Made by a program: the position numbers and the translations under genes. Positions 42,801-46,412 of a DNA stretch of 46,412 nt are shown piece after piece. The DNA is from Planctomycetales bacterium (GTDB lineage Bacteria > Planctomycetota > Planctomycetia > Isosphaerales > Isosphaeraceae): the NCBI GenBank assembly GCA_027452145.1, contig DAIDHB010000142.1, positions 1 to 46,412 of the forward strand, written 5' to 3'. Within the stretch, counting starts at the first letter, position 1, and each line of letters opens with the position of its first letter. The notes below the pieces were generated by a model. The model was given only the letters and a program-made list of their open reading frames with translations, was not told where the DNA came from and ran no database searches.

Positions 42801-43806
42801 CGAGGCCTTCCGGCGCGCCTCCGAGACCTACGAGAAGCTGGTCGCCGACCACCCCGAGAACGTCGACTACCGCGTCCGCCGCGCGACGTCGCTGCGGAAC
42901 CAGGGGGCCGTGCTGGCCGACGCCGGCAAGCCCGAGAAGGCCGAGGCGGTGCTGAACGGCGCGCTGGCCCTGCTGGACTCGCGCGACGCGAAGGACCGGC
43001 CGGCCGACTGGCGGCGCCGGCAGGCCGAGATCCTGATCAACATCGGCGGGCTCAAGCGCCCCGGCGCCGAGGATGCGCTGCGGCGCTCGATCGCGATCTC
43101 CGCCGAGCTCGCCGGCAAGCCCTCGCCGGCCGCGGAGGACCTCCACAACCTGGCGATCGCCGAGCTGAACATGGCCGAGGTGCTCGTCGCCGTGCACCGC
43201 GCGCCCGAGGCCGGCCCGTTCTACGAGCGGTCGGTCGCCGATTTCCACAAGCTGGTGGACGCCGCGCCCAGGGCGGCCCAGTTCCGGAACCACTTCGGCG
43301 TCGTCCTGGCCAGCCAGGGCGCCTGGTTCGACGGGGCCGGCAAGACGCCCGAGGCCCGCTCGGCCCTGACCGCGGCGGTCGAGCAGCAGCGCCAGGCGGT
43401 CAAGCTGAGCAACAACGCCCCGCCGTACCGGCTCGCCGTGGCCGAGCACCTGATCGCCCTGGCGGATGTCGACCGCAAGCTGGGCGCCTATGAGGAGTCG
43501 GCCAGGGTGGCCCTCGAGGTGCCCCGCGCCGTCCCGCCCGCCCGCCGCGCCCAGGCCTGCTTCGACGCCGCCCGCGCCCTGGCCCGCCTCGTCGCGCAGA
43601 TCGGCGCGGATCGCAAGGTGCCCGAGAAGGAGCGCGACTACCTGGCCCGCGTGTATCTGACCCGCACGGTCGTTTTGCTCCGCGACGCCGTCGACGCCGA
43701 TCCGGCCCTCGCGGGCCCGATCAAGGCGGATCGCGACATCAAGGTCCTCCAGTCGCGCCCCGAGTTCCAGGCGATCCTGAACACCCTGGTCGAGGCCGTC
43801 CGCTAG
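39844..43806 (+). CDS. Membrane Ser/Thr protein kinase with TPR-like C-terminal domain
   Basis: 1320 residues; ATG at 39844 with GAGG upstream. The N-terminus (about 1-110) is a helical domain (GLGDMLVRRGLMTDEQKADL) common ahead of planctomycete kinases. The kinase domain shows GGMGRVWLA, K161 (IALKEL), HRDLKGQN with D263, and DWGLAK with D281 in place of DFG. GTPAYMAPEQ follows only at about 399: the activation segment is interrupted by some 95 extra residues, Pro/Ala-rich then Gly/Ala-rich. A membrane helix lies at about 527-549, followed by many TPR-like helical hairpins (about 570-1310: AESEAAYEKAIGLLEPL, AEAEAFLRREVALARRL, PEKAEAVLNGALALL). The kinase is cytoplasmic and the TPR domain outside. 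An R3 palindrome follows the stop by 11 bases. Confidence 0.93.
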   Translation: MDTERNLLFGVVAFQNGAVDADALAETCASMAAEPTTGLGDMLVRRGLMTDEQKADLEATVAHELASHGGDPHATLAATLDGRSREAMSGLAGASGLFDPAGVPAPAGPAGQGGHVVLESLSPGDADSRERYTLTHLHAKGGMGRVWLARDGSLGRQIALKELRPDQTDNTIVCSRFLYEAKITAQLEHPGIVPVYELSEGDVPYYTMRFVRGRTLSEAIRAYHKRRAAGEADPVELHDLLTAFVDVCNAVAYAHSRGIIHRDLKGQNVVLGDFGEHIVLDWGLAKRVGPDPARPPAPQPAAPTEAMASDRLVPEAATAVTCAAPALDDHLTPPDDLDDATSPGTFAPGEAGSGYGSNGSAGAGAGAGGHNGQAGSSAGREVPESGAGPEGTMQGQLLGTPAYMAPEQARARHDLVDQRTDIYGLGAILYEILVGRPPFVAPKTSEIIRKVCNEAPTPPRQVVPTVAPGIEAVCLKAIRKEKADRYQSAAELGQEVRRHLADEPVLAYAEPWTQKAMRWARRHRTRVAAGVATLAVATVALACSTWVISGERREAETQGEQARQAVNLLARGADIAFDDQLDPMQKEILENALAYYAKFTGRASGKPEVRLEHGQAWRQMGDFQRKLGRLAESEAAYEKAIGLLEPLAAGGGDGGIAVEARRSLARTRTLLGDLLVHRGADRGRADVLYRQALEAQLALAGDAKKKGNDKAAAAAAAATIDDVVRLGQTFKSQGELQRLDGKFADARATFGKAIAELERALAADARHPEARNELAASHEVRGVVGRELNEPKAAEQDYRRAIELLEKLVAEFPTVSRHREVLAKACNNLGWLLQEAGRPAEAEAFLRREVALARRLTEDYPDRTECRRELARGLYILGDVLLLEGQIAEAEPLVREAVAVNSAIHAKSPEDVPVRLQLAVARHDLGQVLMRQGKPEAALESLEAASKEHAALAREFPDRPKYRLHVADTQDSIALALSALGRPGVDEAFRRASETYEKLVADHPENVDYRVRRATSLRNQGAVLADAGKPEKAEAVLNGALALLDSRDAKDRPADWRRRQAEILINIGGLKRPGAEDALRRSIAISAELAGKPSPAAEDLHNLAIAELNMAEVLVAVHRAPEAGPFYERSVADFHKLVDAAPRAAQFRNHFGVVLASQGAWFDGAGKTPEARSALTAAVEQQRQAVKLSNNAPPYRLAVAEHLIALADVDRKLGAYEESARVALEVPRAVPPARRAQACFDAARALARLVAQIGADRKVPEKERDYLARVYLTRTVVLLRDAVDADPALAGPIKADRDIKVLQSRPEFQAILNTLVEAVR

Positions 43807-43817
43807 GAACTCCGCCA

Positions 43818-43990
43818 GGCGAACCGGCGACGTGAGTCGCCGGGTGCCTTCTTCGCCCGGGTCGCGCTGACCCGGCGCCCAAGGGCACAACTCCGGCGAA
43901 CCGGCGACGTGAGTCGCCGGGTGCCTTGGCTTTCCCGCGCCCTGGGGATTTCGTGCGGGTGCTCGGGCCGGATGACCCGGCGGCGCCTGA
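43818..43990. repeat. Two direct R3 copies with a decayed inverted partner
   Basis: CCGGCGAC-GTGA-GTCGCCGG occurs at 43824-43843 and 43901-43920, 77 bases apart in the same orientation; each is followed by GGTGCCTT. A partly matching inverted segment (GACCCGGCGGCGCCTGACG) is at about 43974-43992. It lies between convergent genes. Confidence 0.75.
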
Positions 43991-44027
43991 CGTCGACGAG
44001 CTGCCCGGGTGTCGTTGAGGCAGGGAC

Positions 44028-44061
44028 GAAAAAGGGCCCCCGACGGCATCGGCGGGGGCCC
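44028..44061 (-). terminator. Intrinsic terminator of the downstream PEP-CTERM gene
   Basis: On the minus strand GGGCCCCCG pairs with CGGGGGCCC across a ten-base loop (arms at 44053-44061 and 44034-44042) and is followed by TTTTT. It lies 57 bases after the stop of the minus-strand gene ending at 44118. This is the clearest rho-independent terminator in the window. Confidence 0.8.
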
Positions 44062-44117
44062 TGGTGGAGATCGTGTCCAGACTGGACGGTTCGGTCCGGA
44101 GCTCGGCTCAACGACGC

Positions 44118-44879
44118 TCAGGCGGATCGGCGAATGCGGGACCGGCGGCGGTACAGCGACGCGATCGGGAGGATCGCTCCGCCCGCCAGCATCAGGACCA
44201 CAGACGACGGCTCGGGGAGGGACTGCACGATGATCGGCGGACTGCCCGGCTGGCCGGAGGCCCCCGGCGTTCCGTCGACATTGTAGCTATAGGTCAGCGT
44301 GCTGCCGATCTGGACCGGCGGGCTATTCGCGGCGTAGTTGACCCACGCGGTCTCGACGGTGAAGACGCCCAGCAGGATATTGGTGCCCGACCAGGTGATC
44401 GTCGACGGCCCCAGGATGTAATTCCACGTCACGTTGCTCTCGAAATTCGTTCCCGTGGGCGGGCCGGTGGACGGCGAGATGAACGACGTCGCAATCCCGC
44501 CGCTGGGGACGATCCAGGTCTCGCTCGCCGGCGGACTGGTCGGCGGCTGCGACGTCGTCGACCCCTGGGAGTTCATCCCCGTAGCCGGATGCGCCTGGGC
44601 GAAGGAATAGCTCGCCACACCGACCAGGCCGTTGATCGTGATGCTGCTGAGGCTGCCGGGCGAGCTGGGCGAGATCGAGCCGCTCGTCAGATAGACATCA
44701 AACACATAGTCATACGGCGGGTCGGAGCCGCCGCCGCCGCCGCCCGAGATCACCCCGCCCGAGATGCTGATCGAGCCGGCCATCGCGCCGGATTGGGCGT
44801 CATGCCCCCGCGCGATCACCAGCCCCAGCACGGCGAGCCCCGTAACCAGACACGTGTCCTGAAACCTGCGCTTCGTCAT
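44118..44879 (-). CDS. PEP-CTERM-anchored exported protein
   Basis: 253 residues. A signal peptide is at about 1-30 (TKRRF start, TCLVTGLAVLGLVIA core). The body is Gly/Ser/Thr/Pro-rich beta sequence with the low-complexity SGGVISGGGGGGSDPP near the start; residues about 50-225 have no enzyme motif. The C-terminus has LPEPSS, a hydrophobic helix (VVLMLAGGAILPIASL) and YRRRSRIRR, the exosortase signal of PEP-CTERM proteins. ATG at 44879 is the start matching the signal peptide; the frame continues upstream but in unlikely sequence. A strong terminator follows the gene. Confidence 0.85.
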   Translation of the reverse strand: MTKRRFQDTCLVTGLAVLGLVIARGHDAQSGAMAGSISISGGVISGGGGGGSDPPYDYVFDVYLTSGSISPSSPGSLSSITINGLVGVASYSFAQAHPATGMNSQGSTTSQPPTSPPASETWIVPSGGIATSFISPSTGPPTGTNFESNVTWNYILGPSTITWSGTNILLGVFTVETAWVNYAANSPPVQIGSTLTYSYNVDGTPGASGQPGSPPIIVQSLPEPSSVVLMLAGGAILPIASLYRRRSRIRRSA

Positions 44880-45562
44880 GCCACCACCCCTTTTCCCAGG
44901 GGATTCGTGCCCCGGGACGACGGCCCCCAAGCCTCGCGAATGACCCGGCCGCGGATCTCCAGCGATCAACCCGCCGGGCCAATCCTCGCGACGTCCCGAC
45001 GCGCGCCCCAACACAGCGGGCGCCGCTTCTTCCCATAAGGAAACAACGATCGACCGTCACATCATAACCAGATTGATCGACTGGAAGCAACGATGTCGTC
45101 TCTCTGTTCACAAAAAGCAACATGAGGCCCATCGGGACGGAGGACCCGGGGCATCGAGCCCGGTTTGTCGAGAGAATTCAGAGCCGGATTATCAGGGCTC
45201 GTATTAACTTGTGAGTCCGAATTTCATGCAGAGAAGCGGGGGCTTGCCGGCTTGCCGGATCCGGCAATTTGATCGGGTTTTGGTGAATGTGTTCGTTGTG
45301 TCCTGGGTGTTTTGGGAAGTGGGCTTGATCGACCGGGGCGACCTGGATATCCTATTTATCCCCATTCCGTCGCTGTTGCGTTCGGGGCGAGCCCGATAGA
45401 AGCGGGCCGGGCGGAACGGAACGGCGAAGCCCCGGGGAGTGGTGTCATGCCGACACGCGGGCTCCCTCGGTCGTCCGTTCGTTCCTGCGTTCGGCCGCGT
45501 CCGGACATTATCGCGGGCAGGAATTGTCACACTCCACTCCAGGAAGGCAAGGAGGCCACGAC
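44880..45562. other. Intergenic region of about 680 bases without recognisable gene
   Basis: It lies between the divergent PEP-CTERM gene and the small membrane protein. The segment at about 45040-45320 is AT-richer than most of the window and may contain the promoters. No conserved frame, RNA gene or large palindrome is seen. Confidence 0.4.
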
Positions 45563-45991
45563 ATGGACGTCAAGGGCATCCGGGCGTTTGTGGACCGCAT
45601 CAAGGTGCGCCGGCGGCACTGGCTGACGGCCGCGGCCGGCGGCTTCGCGCTGGCCGCCGTCGTGGGCTGGATGGCCTGGCAGTCCCACCTTACTCGCGAG
45701 GCGATCCGCCGCGCCGACGCCGCCGAGCAGGCTGCGACCCAGGCCCGGCTCGCCGGCGGGGAAAAACCCCGCAGGGACCCGGCCGTCCGCCGCTCGCGGC
45801 ACGATGACCCCGCGCAGATCGCCCGGATGAAGCAGCTCTATGAGGAGGTCGACGGCCTCACGCGCATCCAGGACCGCGTCGACGAGGAGCTCGGGGCCAT
45901 ACGTCGGATCGCCGCCCGCCGGGCGAAGGCGAAGGCCGCCCCCGTGCTGGCACCGCCCGGGCCGTCGCCTTCGCCCGTGGCCTCGCACTGA
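45563..45991 (+). CDS. Small single-pass membrane protein with a coiled-coil-like tail
   Basis: 142 residues; ATG at 45563 with GGAGG seven bases before. A basic cytoplasmic start (VKGIRAFVDRIKVRRRH) leads to one membrane helix (about 21-41, LTAAAGGFALAAVVGWMAW). The rest is helical and charged: HLTREAIRRADAAEQAATQA, then ARMKQLYEEVDGLTRIQDRV, ending in an Ala/Pro/Ser-rich tail. Resembles small planctomycete envelope proteins of unknown role. No partner gene is evident. Confidence 0.65.
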   Translation: MDVKGIRAFVDRIKVRRRHWLTAAAGGFALAAVVGWMAWQSHLTREAIRRADAAEQAATQARLAGGEKPRRDPAVRRSRHDDPAQIARMKQLYEEVDGLTRIQDRVDEELGAIRRIAARRAKAKAAPVLAPPGPSPSPVASH

Positions 45992-46193
45992 CCGTCCTCC
46001 GGCGGCGGCCTTGTTGACCGCCCTCCGCCGGTGATGAGGTACGGCCCGACGCGGAATCGGTCCCGGGAAGCCCGAGACCTTCGCGCGGGCTCGACATCGT
46101 CCTCCTGCTGGGCGCGGGGTCGGAGACCCGCGCCGAACAGAAGGGCTGGCTCCCTGGCATTCACTCGCCACTCGCCACGTCGACCGCCCGGCT

Positions 46194-46412
46194 CTACTCG
46201 CGGCCGGGCGAGCCCGCGGCCTTCGGCGCGGGGCTCTTGATGTAGCGGCCGGCGAATTCCAGGAACGTCGGCCAGTTCGGCCAGGTGGTGTGCCCCCCCT
46301 TGTGCTGGCGGAATGCCAGCTCGCCGTCGATCAGGGCCTTCTCCAGCTCGGGGAACTCGGCGGTCCCCAGGTCTTTTTTGCCGAGCAGCCGGTACACCGG
46401 GCCCGCGGCGAC
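46194..46412 (-). CDS. Alpha/beta hydrolase, C-terminal fragment cut by window edge
   Basis: The frame is open to the end of the window, so the N-terminal part lies outside. The visible 72 residues, AAGPVYRLLGKKDLGTAEFP, then ELAFRQHKGGHTTWPNWPTF and LEFAGRYIK, match the last part of planctomycete acetylxylan-esterase/dienelactone-hydrolase-like enzymes; the His in GGHTTWPNW would be the catalytic histidine. Substrate unknown; family assigned from memory of this C-terminal block. Confidence 0.65.
   Translation of the reverse strand, partial: VAAGPVYRLLGKKDLGTAEFPELEKALIDGELAFRQHKGGHTTWPNWPTFLEFAGRYIKSPAPKAAGSPGRE

Noticed and set aside
39784..44049. Long open frame on the minus strand opposite the Ser/Thr kinase gene
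   Set aside because: GC-rich coding DNA leaves antisense frames open. Its translation is a low-complexity Leu/Arg/Gly/Val mixture with no motif, while the plus strand has complete kinase motifs.

Overview
The window reads as a chromosomal segment of a planctomycete, most likely of the Isosphaeraceae. It is very GC-rich. Two exported proteins carry the planctomycetal N-terminal signature (LEAMEPRVLLS and FESMEGRILLS). There are two PEP-CTERM proteins, an ECF sigma factor of planctomycete type, a Ser/Thr kinase with DWG in place of DFG and a long C-terminal repeat region, a Uma2 protein and several zinc-ribbon/transmembrane proteins. The phylum is inferred with good confidence; the family and genus are guesses.

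Layout. 1-1.0 kb: an ECF sigma factor on the minus strand. 1.2-7.5 kb: a repeat-dense accessory zone with a Fic protein, an overlapping small-protein/nucleotidyltransferase pair, a truncated NucA/NucB-type nuclease with a GC-poorer downstream gene that may be its immunity protein, and a Uma2 protein. Three same-orientation copies of a ~125-bp intergenic repeat bracket these modules, along with several copies of a second repeat ending in GGACAGGCA/TGCCTGTCC. 8-10.5 kb: small membrane or secreted proteins. 10.8-19.7 kb: one giant secreted RHS/YD-repeat protein (about 2970 residues), with beta-helix tandem repeats before the RHS core and a non-toxin surface-protein tail after it. 20.6-25.1 kb: a membrane-anchored trypsin-like protease, a PEP-CTERM protein and a small exported protein. 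25.4-29.5 kb: a GH5-like glycosidase translationally coupled to a GNAT-like protein that carries an in-frame palindromic repeat, then a large protein of unknown function. 30-33.6 kb: a membrane-anchored protein with a degenerate P-loop and pentapeptide repeats, divergent from a polysaccharide deacetylase. 33.6-38.8 kb: a soluble hybrid histidine kinase preceded by a coupled small ORF, and a GNAT acetyltransferase. 39.8-46.4 kb: a Ser/Thr kinase with a long activation-segment insertion, a PEP-CTERM protein with a convincing terminator, a small coiled-coil membrane protein, and the C-terminus of an alpha/beta hydrolase cut by the window edge.

How the parts relate. The surface-protein genes (RHS giant, two PEP-CTERM proteins, small exported proteins), the glycosidase/acyltransferase pair and the deacetylase suggest investment in the cell envelope and in polysaccharides. 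The sigma factor, hybrid kinase and Ser/Thr kinase are regulatory. The 1.2-7.5 kb zone looks like a place where conflict-type modules arrive and decay. Several families of palindromic repeats lie between genes. Four of the six convergent gene junctions carry large inverted repeats, which suggests roles as bidirectional terminators or mRNA 3' ends. No rRNA, tRNA, CRISPR array, complete insertion sequence or prophage is visible.
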